The translations under genes and the position numbers were made by a program. Below are positions 1 through 6,996 of a stretch of DNA of 27,958 nucleotides, piece by piece. Position 1 is the stretch's first letter, and every line of letters begins with the position of its first letter. Source of the stretch: Anaerolineales bacterium UBA3082 (GTDB taxonomy: Bacteria > Chloroflexota > Anaerolineae > UBA7937); the NCBI GenBank assembly GCA_002366595.1, contig DFBK01000008.1:1-27958 (forward strand), written 5' to 3'. Under the pieces are notes generated by a model. That model worked only from the letters and a program-made list of their open reading frames with translations, was not told the DNA's origin and made no database searches.

Positions 1-1
1 G

Positions 2-574
2 CGGAGGGTCGAAGAAAGGCGTAAAGGGGGGCGGAGGGTCGGAGAGAGACGGCAAGAGGAACGCCGAGGGGCCGAAAGAAGGGAAGAAGAAGCCCCAGAG
101 AGCCTCCAGGTGGAGCGTAGAGAAGGGGAAAGGAGAAAAGGAAAGAGACGGCAGGCGGAAAGAAGAGAGGAGGAACGGCGAAAGGGAGATAGGCGCCAAG
201 CGGAACGGAGAAAGGGAGAACGACGGGCGGATCTCCCCTGGGCCGAGGCCAGCGAATCAGAGGAAACCAAAACAGCGTTGCCCCCTGAAGAGAACCTTTT
301 AGATGAAACAAGGAGGTCAGAAGTGGCCGAGAAGTTAGTGGGAAGGGTATCTCATTACTACGCCCGGATCGACGTGGCCGTAGTGGAGGTCATCGACACC
401 ATAAAAGTGGGGGACACCATCCACATCATAGGCGGCATCCGCGACTTCGAGCAAACGGTCGACTCCATGGAGATCGAGCACCAGAAAGTGGAGGTGGCTA
501 CCAAGGGACAGTCGATCGGGCTCAAGGTTGTAGAGAGAGCGCGGGAAGGCGACCAGGTATATAAGGTCGAGTAA
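2..574 (+). CDS. Arg/Glu-repeat protein with EF-Tu domain-2-like C-terminal barrel (5'-partial)
   Basis: The reading frame is open from the first bases of the window, so the gene starts upstream; an internal GTG at 110 is only the first start-like codon inside the window. The N-terminal part is built from charged repeats of the type ERRKGDRRQ and AERRKGERR, and the DNA is itself repetitive purine-rich sequence. After an acidic linker, the last 75 or so residues (GRVSHYYARIDVAVVEV, then KVGDTIHI, then a VDSMEIEH stretch, then EGDQVYKV at the end) match the small beta-barrel of stand-alone translation elongation factor-like proteins, which is also found at the C-terminus of some U32 peptidases. 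Function is unknown. The Arg-rich part might bind RNA or another polyanion, but this is inference. A terminator follows about 50 bases downstream. Confidence 0.75.
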   Translation, partial: RRVEERRKGGRRVGERRQEERRGAERREEEAPESLQVERREGERRKGKRRQAERREEERRKGDRRQAERRKGERRADLPWAEASESEETKTALPPEENLLDETRRSEVAEKLVGRVSHYYARIDVAVVEVIDTIKVGDTIHIIGGIRDFEQTVDSMEIEHQKVEVATKGQSIGLKVVERAREGDQVYKVE

Positions 575-626
575 CTAGACCCCGCCGCTTACAATTTTGA
601 CCCTATATTTCAGGGGATGACTGCAA

Positions 627-654
627 GCCCCCTTCTCCCCAGGAGGGGGCTTTT
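627..654 (+). terminator. Rho-independent terminator
   Basis: GCCCCCT (627-633) pairs with AGGGGGC (644-650) around a 10-base loop and is followed by TTTT. It ends the transcription unit of the Arg/Glu-repeat gene. Confidence 0.75.
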
Positions 655-865
655 GCGCCTCAAGAACCCCAAGGCGCGGAGTAGGCCATATCCCCATCTG
701 CTGGCTTATCCTATGTCAAATATTGTAGTTCTCGCCCTTTGATGATAGTCTTGGTAGGTGATTTAGCGAATATGACTGCTGCAATCACTTGGAGAATCAA
801 CAAGCCAGCACCCACACCATCATGTTGTTGGATTGCTGACAAGAATCGAGCAAAGGAGGTGTCAA

Positions 866-1459
866 ATGAGGTCGGGTACAATTATCATTTTGCTCTTCGT
901 CGTGGTATTTTCAGGCTGGCTCGCTGCAACTGTGTTCGCTCAGTCAGCCTCGGTTCAAGGTCCTCCACCGCTAGGGTGGCATGGGATAGATGTGGGCAGA
1001 ACTCTTGAAATCTCGGCAAATTTAGCCGTTGTGGCCGGTGCCTCTGGTGCCATAGTTCTGGCCTTCTTGGCTCTGAGGCAGATCGACGTCACTCGCCGCG
1101 CGTCTCAGGCGGAACTCACCCTGAGGCTCTTCGACGATTTCCAATCCGATCACATGCTGGCCATCATCGATTACCTTAGGCGACACGAACTGATGTCCGC
1201 GGACGACAAGATGGATTTTGCGAAGGTCAGGAGTGACCCTAAGGCAGAGATGTACTTCTATACTCTCGCCAATTTCTTTGAATTGATAGGACATCTCGTC
1301 CAATCCGGCATGTATAGTCCTGAGTTGGCTGAGAGGACGTTTGGGCCAATACTGCGCGATCACTGGAAGCGGTGCGAGCCGGTGGTGAGCGGCTATCGTA
1401 AACTCCTGGAATCGCCCGACTCGTGGAAAGCATGGGAGCGATACGTGGAGAATATGTGA
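866..1459 (+). CDS. Membrane protein with DUF4760-like cytoplasmic domain
   Basis: The 197-residue product starts at ATG 866, chosen because AAGGAGGT lies at 853-860; a TTG at 833 in the same frame has no such site. The N-terminus is hydrophobic and ends in AQSAS, like a signal peptide or first membrane helix. A second hydrophobic segment (LAVVAGASGAIVLAFLAL) follows, then a soluble helical domain. That domain contains LRLFDDFQSD, FYTLANFFELIGHLV and a C-terminal WKAWERYVENM, which resembles proteins annotated as DUF4760. The family has no firmly known biochemical function. The gene stands alone between two terminators. Confidence 0.7.
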   Translation: MRSGTIIILLFVVVFSGWLAATVFAQSASVQGPPPLGWHGIDVGRTLEISANLAVVAGASGAIVLAFLALRQIDVTRRASQAELTLRLFDDFQSDHMLAIIDYLRRHELMSADDKMDFAKVRSDPKAEMYFYTLANFFELIGHLVQSGMYSPELAERTFGPILRDHWKRCEPVVSGYRKLLESPDSWKAWERYVENM

Positions 1460-1610
1460 CCGGGGTCCGCCGCCAACTCTCCTATAGTGGAAGATCCCGG
1501 CGGCGGTGAGAACCGCTGCCTTTTCATACCGGGAAGGAGATGGATCAGGGAAGGGCTCGATCACATGGCGGAGATTATATGGGATTAGGGCTTGGCCGGT
1601 AACAAGAAAG

Positions 1611-1645
1611 CCCCTTCCGCTGAGGATGGAAGGGGTTCTGCTTTT
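1611..1645 (+). terminator. Rho-independent terminator
   Basis: CCCCTTCC (1611-1618) pairs with GGAAGGGG (1628-1635) around a 9-base loop, and a pyrimidine tract TTCTGCTTTT follows. It lies 150 bases after the DUF4760-like gene. I see no gene in the stretch between them. Confidence 0.65.
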
Positions 1646-1655
1646 CCATACGATA

Positions 1656-1664
1656 TGCTAGAAT
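1656..1664 (+). promoter_or_regulatory. Probable extended -10 promoter
   Basis: TGC followed by TAGAAT (1659-1664) forms an extended -10 element 34 bases before the ATG of the small ORF at 1699. The -35 region (about 1636-1641) is poor, as is usual for extended -10 promoters. Confidence 0.4.
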
Positions 1665-1698
1665 AGCTAGGGGCGCCAGCAGATAGAAAGGAGTAACA

Positions 1699-1887
1699 AT
1701 GCAAGAGTTACCCAATACCGAAAGTGCCATCGTCACGATGCTCGCCATTGCCCATTCGATGGTGAAAGAAGCCGAGACCAAAGTCGTGAGGCCTACCGAA
1801 AGGGCAGAGAAGAAGCTAGATAGGCTGCTCGAGGCATTTGAGAAAGCATACCAAAAAGTCTATGATGCCTGGGCAAGCCGCGGATAG
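1699..1887 (+). CDS. Small helical hypothetical protein (62 aa)
   Basis: The ORF starts at ATG 1699 with GAAAGGAG about 7 bases upstream and is preceded by an extended -10 promoter and a terminator, so it is a self-contained unit. The product is charged and almost entirely helical (ERAEKKLDRLLEAFEKAYQKVYDAW), with heptad-like spacing that suggests a short coiled coil. I do not recognise a family. It may be a small regulatory or structural protein. The good ribosome binding site and lack of a better frame on either strand support it as real, but length alone gives little evidence. Confidence 0.55.
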   Translation: MQELPNTESAIVTMLAIAHSMVKEAETKVVRPTERAEKKLDRLLEAFEKAYQKVYDAWASRG

Positions 1888-2022
1888 CTATCCCACTGGC
1901 GCCCCCACCCTATTACCGCCGCCACCTCGAGAGATTTGGCTCTCTTCGACCTTGAGTGATATAGGGCTCTCCCCAAACAACGGCGCAAACGCTCCATTCG
2001 CGCTATTCGTGATCCAAACCCC

Positions 2023-2051
2023 TTGACAAACCCCGCCACTTCGGGTATAAT
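2023..2051 (+). promoter_or_regulatory. Perfect sigma70-type promoter
   Basis: TTGACA (2023-2028), a 17-base spacer, then TATAAT (2046-2051): both hexamers match the consensus exactly. No coding sequence begins within 250 bases downstream, so it serves either a non-coding RNA or a long 5' leader of the gene at 2315. Confidence 0.8.
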
Positions 2052-2057
2052 CATAGC

Positions 2058-2226
2058 ACGTTTGTTCTATCCAGGCCAGCCATTCCCAGCGTGAATCCCG
2101 CGCAGGGAGCCTAGGAAAGAATCCCTCGGCTTCCTTTGCCTTGCTTGGTATCGCACGTCGAACTTTAACACGCGAAATCCCGTGGCAAAAGCAGAGAAGA
2201 GAGTGGTTGTTTCCCATATTTTTTTA
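2058..2226 (+). other. Candidate non-coding RNA or long leader; gene-free stretch 1888-2314
   Basis: The 427 bases between 1888 and 2314 hold no supported gene. From the predicted start near 2058, the sequence contains possible helices (TTTGCC about 2136 with GGCAAA about 2173; CACG with CGTG inside it; AGGGA with TCCCT) and ends in a run of seven T at 2219-2225. The larger GTGGTTG/CAACCAC inverted repeat spans that T run. It does not match the tRNA, tmRNA, RNase P or SRP motifs I can recall. The 5' and 3' ends are not clearly complementary, so a 6S identity is not supported. Confidence 0.25.
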
Positions 2227-2314
2227 TTCAACCACCCCTGCCCCCCAGGTCGGTTGACCTCCGCTGCCTTTTCATAACAGGGGTGATTTTGTATAATAGG
2301 AGATAGGTAATAAG

Positions 2315-3355
2315 TTGCGTGGATATAAAGTTCTCCTGGCTTTGTTGATCTTACTAGCGGTTCTGGGTTGCTCTTTTGGCAGTCTCGTACCCCAGGCCCC
2401 TACTCCCACGGCAACACCCACCCGGCCGTTAACGCCTACCTTTACCGCCACCCCCACCGCCAGCCCTACACCCACAGCCACCGATACCCCTACTCCCACA
2501 TCCGCTCCCGCCGCCACGGGGTTATTATTGCAGGTCACGTTCCTTGATGTGGGCCAGGGAGACGCCGCCTGGCTGAAGACCCCCGATGGCTGGGATATCC
2601 TCATCGATGGCGGCGAAAAGAGTGAAGGGCCAGGGCTCGTCTCTTACCTCCAGAGTCACGGTGTAACCGACATAGAGGTTCTGATACTTAGTCACCCTCA
2701 CGCCGATCATGTCGGTGGCCTAATCACGGTTCTTGAGAGTATGGAAGTGGATGAAGCCCTCACAAATTGCCAGAGTTATGACACCGCTACCTATCAGGAG
2801 TTCCAAGAACTTCTAGTCAGCAAAGGCGTTATTACTACCTGTGTTCGAGACGGAAACAACTTCGTCTGGGGGGATTACATCTCTGCGGCCGCAGTGAACC
2901 CGCCTGAGCCCCTTACGTCAGACGCTAACAACAACTCCATAGTATTGCGCATCTCCTATGACACCATAGACTTTCTATTCACCGGAGACATCGAATCAGA
3001 GGCCGAATCTGCCATCCTCGAAAGGGCCCCACCAGTTGAGGCTGAAGTCTTGAAGGTAGCCCATCACGGTAGCCAATATTCATCCACTGCGCCTTTCCTC
3101 ACCGCTGTTGACCCCGAGACGGCTGTGATCTCCGTTGGTCCCAACTCCTACGGCCACCCTACTGCAGAAGCGATCCAGCGGCTACATGATGCAGGGGCCA
3201 CCATCTACAGGAGCGATCTCCGTGGAACCATAGTGGTCACCACCGATGGCACGACCTATTCAGTCCAACCAACCAGAAACCTCTTTCTTTATCCGCCCCT
3301 CGTTATGAAAGGCTGGTCGTCCACCCCCTACCCCACCAGAGTGGTAGCCTGGTAA
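2315..3355 (+). CDS. ComEC/Rec2-like metallo-beta-lactamase lipoprotein
   Basis: The 346-residue protein starts at TTG 2315, preceded by AGGAGATAGG. An N-terminal lipoprotein signal with lipobox LAVLGC puts the acylated Cys at residue 19. A Thr/Pro-rich linker (about residues 26-67) precedes a metallo-beta-lactamase domain. That domain has FLDVGQGD, the zinc-binding HPHADHVGG, LFTGD, and a late HHGS motif, the pattern of the soluble nuclease-like domain of ComEC and related secreted hydrolases. It is therefore probably an extracellular membrane-anchored phosphodiesterase or nuclease acting on DNA or another phosphoester. None of the ComEC membrane domain is present. Near the C-terminus, LFLYPPLVMKG resembles the VYLPLIVKNY tail of the neighbour at 3404. 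Competence is one possible role, nutrient scavenging another. Confidence 0.85.
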   Translation: MRGYKVLLALLILLAVLGCSFGSLVPQAPTPTATPTRPLTPTFTATPTASPTPTATDTPTPTSAPAATGLLLQVTFLDVGQGDAAWLKTPDGWDILIDGGEKSEGPGLVSYLQSHGVTDIEVLILSHPHADHVGGLITVLESMEVDEALTNCQSYDTATYQEFQELLVSKGVITTCVRDGNNFVWGDYISAAAVNPPEPLTSDANNNSIVLRISYDTIDFLFTGDIESEAESAILERAPPVEAEVLKVAHHGSQYSSTAPFLTAVDPETAVISVGPNSYGHPTAEAIQRLHDAGATIYRSDLRGTIVVTTDGTTYSVQPTRNLFLYPPLVMKGWSSTPYPTRVVAW

Positions 3356-3403
3356 AGGTATCTGGGGCCATCCGATAGCCGTCAATTCTCGATCTAAAGC
3401 CTG

Positions 3404-4030
3404 CTAGTAGTTCTTGACGATGAGGGGGAGATACACCTTCGAACCTTGGAAAGTGAAACTCAGATCGTCGAAGAAGACAGGGGTCGGGGGGTTAGGGGAC
3501 ACGATAATGGCAACACCCTCTATACGAGCCTTAACAGCATTATTTGGTGCCTGCACACCATCGCCATTGCACTCCCTAGGAATGCAAAGGAGATGATAAG
3601 CGTCTTCATCCTCTGCCAGGAGATGAGATTCCTCATCGTTTATTGTTTGTAAAGCGGCATCTTTCCACTCAATGCGCAGTTTCGCGCAACTAAACCCTGA
3701 ATCATTCTTGTAAGCCCAACCAGATAGGCTGTAGAACTGACCTCCTAAGACTGGCACGTCCTGATAGATATAGATTTCGCCTCCCACCCAATCGGTCCTA
3801 TTTAGCGAGGCAGCCCATCTTCCGCCGTGTACATACTGCGTGGTGTCCGTCACAACGAAGGTAGCGGCAGAGGGAAACTTGGACCAACCTTCCTTGCCCT
3901 CCTCGAAGCCCGGATTCTGGAGGAGGTTTGAACCGCTAGAAGCCCGCCCCGAAGATGGTGAAACTAGAGCAGCAAGGAGAAGAGAACAGAGCCAGACAAT
4001 GAGAGAAGCAAGGAGTGTCCGTTTTCTCAT
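3404..4030 (-). CDS. Secreted carbohydrate-binding-module-like protein with YLPL tail
   Basis: The product has 208 residues from ATG 4030. The frame stays open upstream, but the signal peptide begins MRKRTLLASLIVWLCS and a promoter lies directly before it, so the longer start is rejected. After the signal peptide (cleavage near GRASSG), NLLQNPGFEEGKEGW and later HGGRWAASL follow the pattern of CBM4/9-type beta-sandwich modules. FFDDLSF near the end is also typical of that fold. The last residues, VYLPLIVKNY, form a tail I associate with many secreted Chloroflexota proteins; its role in sorting or anchoring is unproven. The ligand is unknown. The gene converges with the lipoprotein gene and has no Shine-Dalgarno site, fitting a leaderless mRNA. 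Confidence 0.65.
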   Translation of the reverse strand: MRKRTLLASLIVWLCSLLLAALVSPSSGRASSGSNLLQNPGFEEGKEGWSKFPSAATFVVTDTTQYVHGGRWAASLNRTDWVGGEIYIYQDVPVLGGQFYSLSGWAYKNDSGFSCAKLRIEWKDAALQTINDEESHLLAEDEDAYHLLCIPRECNGDGVQAPNNAVKARIEGVAIIVSPNPPTPVFFDDLSFTFQGSKVYLPLIVKNY

Positions 4031-4040
4031 ATTGTGGGCA

Positions 4041-4069
4041 AGGATACAACATCGCAACCCCGCCGTCAA
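4041..4069 (-). promoter_or_regulatory. Promoter of the CBM-like gene, leaderless type
   Basis: On the minus strand, TTGACG (4069-4064), a 17-base spacer and TATCCT (4046-4041). Only 10 bases separate the -10 box from the ATG at 4030, so the transcript should start within a few bases of the start codon. Confidence 0.6.
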
Positions 4070-4071
4070 GG

Positions 4072-4105
4072 GAAAAGAAAAAAACGGGAGCCGAATTCGG
4101 CTCCC
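4072..4105 (-). terminator. Rho-independent terminator
   Basis: GGAGCCGAATTCGGCTCC (4087-4104) is a perfect palindrome with an extra outer G-C pair. On the minus strand it is followed by GTTTTTTTCTTTT. It ends the degV/concanavalin-like unit and sits immediately upstream of the next promoter. Confidence 0.85.
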
Positions 4106-4142
4106 CGGTTGAAAGAGCATGTTCTGCTGCGAATGACCGTCT

Positions 4143-4937
4143 CTACTCTTCGCTGATCTTTATATAGTCGATCTCCAGCCATTGTCGGTGGGGCACCGCC
4201 AACAATCCCGTCTCTAGCCCACCGGCAGGGGTCATGGAGGCCGAGTTGTTGTCCATCCAGGCTACGAAACCTAAAGCGAGCGTAGGAGGGTTGGCCACCC
4301 GATAGACCTCCCTCCCCTCCACCTGGAAGAGGGCTACCTCCCGCCGCCATTGGAGATAGTAGGTATGCCATCCTGTCATATCTATGTCCAGGAGCCTGTC
4401 GCCCATGCTCAGGGTACGGTAGGCCAACCCTAGGAATACCTTGCTAGTGAGGGGCATCCTTGTGACCAGATCGACCAGACCCATGAGCGGCCCCATCCCT
4501 TTGCCTCCATTGAGCATCGCTGCCTTCCAGCCGCATCCAGGCTGACCGGGGGTTAGAGAGACATCGGAGGGAGAAGAGGCGTAGAAGAACCATACCCAGT
4601 TGGGGGGCACCCCTATCCCCCCTTCCCAGTCGTAGGGGGCGTTCCAAAACCCGAAACCCGCTGTTCCCAAAAGTTCCCCCGCGGGGTGGGAGAAGCGGGC
4701 TCTTACCTCCATACTCAAAGGGGGTGTCCAGGGAAAGTTCTCCCGCGCATGGTGGCGATGGTCGTTGATCTCCGCATCCGAGAGTTCTCCTGTCCTGGCC
4801 CCCTCCAAGGAGAAGAGCACCGTCTGAGGCGCCCGCTCTATCTCTCCCTGGCCCACCGCGAACCGCACCCAATATGGCGAGATACCGCCCTCAAAACGAT
4901 CAATGACCGTCCTTTGCCAGGAGGCGTCAACGCCCAT
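4143..4937 (-). CDS. Concanavalin A-like lectin/glucanase-fold protein
   Basis: The 264-residue product starts at ATG 4937, chosen because GGAGGTG lies 5 bases upstream; in-frame TTG 4985 and ATG 4967 are weaker. There is no signal peptide at this start. The sequence is rich in aromatic beta-strand residues: FEGGISPYWVRFAVG, FGFWNAPY, WHTYYLQWRREVALFQVEG and WLEIDYIKI. This matches the beta-jelly-roll pattern of GH16/LamG-like proteins. I do not see the GH16 catalytic ExDxxE motif, so it may be non-catalytic. It follows degV by 88 bases on the same strand and shares the terminator at 4072-4105. A short out-of-frame ORF (5010-4927) with its own ribosome binding site overlaps its start. Confidence 0.6.
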   Translation of the reverse strand: MGVDASWQRTVIDRFEGGISPYWVRFAVGQGEIERAPQTVLFSLEGARTGELSDAEINDHRHHARENFPWTPPLSMEVRARFSHPAGELLGTAGFGFWNAPYDWEGGIGVPPNWVWFFYASSPSDVSLTPGQPGCGWKAAMLNGGKGMGPLMGLVDLVTRMPLTSKVFLGLAYRTLSMGDRLLDIDMTGWHTYYLQWRREVALFQVEGREVYRVANPPTLALGFVAWMDNNSASMTPAGGLETGLLAVPHRQWLEIDYIKISEE

Positions 4938-5025
4938 CAGCACCTCCGATGGACCAAAAGTGGTCATAAAATAGACCCTTGGCAACGGTGAGAAGGGCCG
5001 GGCTCAACATCTCACCTCCCCATCC

Positions 5026-5871
5026 CTACCCATCTACATAGAAGGTGATCCCCAAAAGACCGGGGCCTGTATGGGAACCCATAACCGGGGAGAACTCGGC
5101 AATATAGACCTCGGGGGGGTCGAACCGAGAAACGATCTGGGCTTTCAACTCTTCAGCCTCACCAGGGGCATCGGCATGGAGAACAGCGATATGGAGACTT
5201 TCCTTTTCCGCCGTCTTAGGTATAGCCTCGACCATTATCTGGACCGCCCTTTTCTTACTCCGCACCTGAGCATAGAGTCTGGCCTGGCCATTATAAAGAT
5301 GAAAGACGGGCTTAATGTTAAGAATGGAACCTAAGGAGGCTTTCAAGGTTGGAACTCGACCGCTCCGCCGTAGATACTCCAAGGTATCCAAGGTGGCGAG
5401 AACGTGCACCTTAGGGATAAGGCTCTTCACTCTGGCCACCACTTCTGACAAGGAGGCTCCTCTCCTTGCCGCGCGAGCCGCTTCCAGGACCAGAAAGCCT
5501 TGCCCCATGGTGGCCGTCCGACTATCTATCACTTCGATGGGGACGGTGGCCACCTGCTTCGCCGCCAAGAGAGCGGTGTTGTAGGTCCCGGTGAACTCCT
5601 TGGCTACATGGATAGAAACGACCGCTTCGGCCTTCTTGCTCAACTCACTGTATAGACGCACAAAATCCCCAGCCAATGGCTGAGAAGTGGTTGGTAGGCT
5701 CTTCGCCGTCCTGAGGCGACGATAGAACTGAGTGGGGGTTATATCTATACCATCGCGGAGGGTTTCTCCCTCCCACATGAGTTGAAAAGGGACAACGGCG
5801 ATGTCGTACTCTTCCACCAGTTCAGGAGGCATGGCTGCCGCGCCATCGGTGACAACCGCTACCTGGGCCAT
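5026..5871 (-). CDS. DegV family fatty-acid-binding protein
   Basis: The product has 281 residues, the usual DegV length, from ATG 5871 (MAQVAVVTD). The frame extends upstream to 5952, but those residues do not belong to the fold. DegV/FakB proteins bind a fatty acid and hand it to a FakA-type kinase for phosphorylation and phospholipid synthesis. Visible family motifs are VVTDGAAAMPPEL at the N-terminus, LPTTSQP, HVAKEFTGTYNTA, VIDSRTATMGQGF, and LEYLRRSGRVP before the second domain. The C-terminal GPGLLGITFYVDG is also typical. No FakA-like kinase is in this window. The downstream concanavalin-like gene is probably co-transcribed, although no functional link is obvious. Confidence 0.9.
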   Translation of the reverse strand: MAQVAVVTDGAAAMPPELVEEYDIAVVPFQLMWEGETLRDGIDITPTQFYRRLRTAKSLPTTSQPLAGDFVRLYSELSKKAEAVVSIHVAKEFTGTYNTALLAAKQVATVPIEVIDSRTATMGQGFLVLEAARAARRGASLSEVVARVKSLIPKVHVLATLDTLEYLRRSGRVPTLKASLGSILNIKPVFHLYNGQARLYAQVRSKKRAVQIMVEAIPKTAEKESLHIAVLHADAPGEAEELKAQIVSRFDPPEVYIAEFSPVMGSHTGPGLLGITFYVDG

Positions 5872-6011
5872 GGAACCGCCTTTCAAGGAGATGATTTTCG
5901 TAGAACCCAATATAACATACCTTGGCCAGGAGAGCGAATAAGCAACCGCCAAAACCGTCCTCCCCTATCGTTCTAATCCCCAGAAAAGTATGCGGTTACG
6001 ACGCTCCCCTC

Positions 6012-6040
6012 TTGCCCCCTTCTCTTGAACCTGCTAAGAT
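6012..6040 (+). promoter_or_regulatory. Promoter of the pentapeptide-repeat gene
   Basis: TTGCCC (6012-6017), a 17-base spacer and TAAGAT (6035-6040). The expected transcript start is near 6047, just before the ribosome binding site of the gene at 6059. Confidence 0.5.
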
Positions 6041-6058
6041 AGAGTGAGGAGAAAGGCG

Positions 6059-6619
6059 ATGGAGAGCGAGGATCCCAAAGCCGAGATAGTGGCTAAGGTA
6101 AAGCGAGGCGAGAGCCTAGAGGGTGCCCGACTACCCTTCATAAACCTGAAGCGAGCGGAACTTGAGGGTGCTAATTTCCAAGGGGCGGATCTCACCGGGG
6201 CTGTCCTCCTCTTCGCTAAACTACAAGGGGCCAATCTGCGAGAGGCAAAACTAGAGGGGGCCATCCTGAGAGGGGCGAAGTTAGAGAAGGCGAATCTAGT
6301 CGGAGCAGACCTGCACGGCGCTTTCCTGGGCATAGCCGACCTCACCAAAGCCGATTTGAGTGAGGCCAACTTGAAGGGAGCCAACCTTCAAGGCGCGATC
6401 CTCAGGGGGGCCAAACTAGTGAGGGCTGACCTCCGGGATGCGTACCTAGAGAGCGCAGATCTAGAGGGAGCGAACCTAAGAGGAGCGCCCCTCCGTGGTT
6501 CCTACCTCCGGGACACGAATTTCGAAGGGGCCGAACTCGAGGGCACCGATTTCAAGGGCGTCCAAGGGTTGAGAGCGAAGACGGGGGCATACCTGCGAAG
6601 CAAAGGCATCACCCTCTAA
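6059..6619 (+). CDS. Pentapeptide-repeat protein
   Basis: The 186-residue product starts at ATG 6059 with AGGAG 7 bases upstream; GTG 6044 in the same frame lies inside the promoter/ribosome-binding region and is less likely. From about residue 25 almost the whole protein consists of five-residue units of the A(D/N)LXX type (ANLREAKLEG, ADLHG, ADLTKADLSEANLKG, ANLRG), predicted to fold into a right-handed quadrilateral beta-helix. Such proteins are cytosolic or secreted scaffolds. Some, like Qnr and MfpA, mimic DNA and protect gyrase, but repeats alone do not show that role. No signal peptide or membrane segment is present. The terminal KTGAYLRSKGITL caps the helix. Confidence 0.85.
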   Translation: MESEDPKAEIVAKVKRGESLEGARLPFINLKRAELEGANFQGADLTGAVLLFAKLQGANLREAKLEGAILRGAKLEKANLVGADLHGAFLGIADLTKADLSEANLKGANLQGAILRGAKLVRADLRDAYLESADLEGANLRGAPLRGSYLRDTNFEGAELEGTDFKGVQGLRAKTGAYLRSKGITL

Positions 6620-6628
6620 GCCTCCACC

Positions 6629-6657
6629 TTGACCGAAGAGGCCGAATCGGCTATACT
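6629..6657 (+). promoter_or_regulatory. Promoter of the tRNA cluster
   Basis: TTGACC (6629-6634), a 17-base spacer and TATACT (6652-6657). Predicted transcription start is about 6664, directly adjacent to the first base of tRNA-Pro at 6665, so the primary transcript may have almost no 5' leader. Confidence 0.75.
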
Positions 6658-6664
6658 AATATTG

Positions 6665-6737
6665 CGGGGTGTAGCGCAGGTGGTAGCGCGCAGCGTTTGG
6701 GACGCTGAGGTCGTAGGTTCAAGTCCTATCACCCCGA
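6665..6737 (+). tRNA. tRNA-Pro (anticodon TGG)
   Basis: Acceptor arm CGGGGTG (6665-6671) pairs with CACCCCG (6730-6736), followed by discriminator A. The anticodon stem CAGCG/CGCTG encloses loop TTTGGGA with anticodon TGG. The T-arm contains GGTTCAAGTCC. CCA is not encoded. It is the first of three tRNA genes under one promoter. Confidence 0.95.
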
Positions 6738-6746
6738 CAGGTGTGA

Positions 6747-6821
6747 GCGGGAGTAGCTTAGTGGTAAAGCATCTGCCTTCCAAGCAGAGGAGCGCGGGTT
6801 CGAATCCCGTCTCCCGCTCCA
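6747..6821 (+). tRNA. tRNA-Gly (anticodon TCC)
   Basis: Acceptor arm GCGGGAG (6747-6753) pairs with CTCCCGC (6811-6817), then discriminator T and an encoded CCA (6819-6821). The anticodon stem TCTGC/GCAGA holds loop CTTCCAA, giving anticodon TCC. It lies 9 bases after tRNA-Pro and one base before the next tRNA. It is the only one of the three with a genomic CCA. Confidence 0.95.
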
Positions 6822-6822
6822 G

Positions 6823-6894
6823 GGGCCCATAGCTCAGTGGCAGAGCGGCCGGCTCATAACCGGTTGGTCCCTGGTTCGAGTCCAGGTGGGCCCA
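6823..6894 (+). tRNA. tRNA with anticodon CAT (elongator Met or Ile2)
   Basis: Acceptor arm GGGCCCA (6823-6829) pairs with TGGGCCC (6887-6893), followed by A; CCA is not encoded. The anticodon loop is CTCATAA. The anticodon stem lacks the three G-C pairs of initiator tRNA and the acceptor end is fully paired, so it is not tRNA-fMet. CAT tRNAs can be elongator Met or the lysidine-modified Ile2. The loop CTCATAA and variable region TTGGTC look rather like Ile2, but I cannot decide by eye. Confidence 0.9.
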
Positions 6895-6903
6895 CTTAGC
6901 GGT

Positions 6904-6930
6904 AAGAGCCCCACAATGCGGGCTCTTCTT
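6904..6930 (+). terminator. Terminator of the tRNA cluster
   Basis: AAGAGCCC (6904-6911) pairs with GGGCTCTT (6920-6927) around an 8-base loop, followed by CTTCTT. It closes the tRNA transcription unit. Confidence 0.75.
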
Positions 6931-6937
6931 CTTATCA

Positions 6938-6966
6938 TTGCCTTACCTCTACGGGGGTAATATAAT
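6938..6966 (+). promoter_or_regulatory. Promoter of nnr
   Basis: TTGCCT (6938-6943), a 17-base spacer and a perfect TATAAT (6961-6966), 30 bases before the nnr start codon. Confidence 0.7.
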
Positions 6967-6996
6967 CGAAAGAGAGAACCCCAGGGGAGTGGTTCC

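Noticed and set aside
2..230. CRISPR array at the repetitive left edge
   Set aside because: The repeats are short, irregular and coding, without spacers.
110..574. Complete gene starting at GTG 110
   Set aside because: The same frame continues open to the window edge with identical repeat content, so the start lies outside the window.
739..1008. 89-residue ORF overlapping the DUF4760-like gene
   Set aside because: Out of frame with a gene that has a clear ribosome binding site; the product has no recognisable features.
2058..2226. 6S RNA, SRP RNA, tmRNA or RNase P RNA behind the orphan promoter
   Set aside because: The end complementarity of 6S and the conserved motifs of the other classes are not visible.
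2272..2604. Minus-strand ORF rich in Val/Gly repeats opposite the lipoprotein gene
   Set aside because: It is the antisense shadow of the Thr/Pro-rich linker codons of the ComEC-like lipoprotein and has no ribosome binding site.
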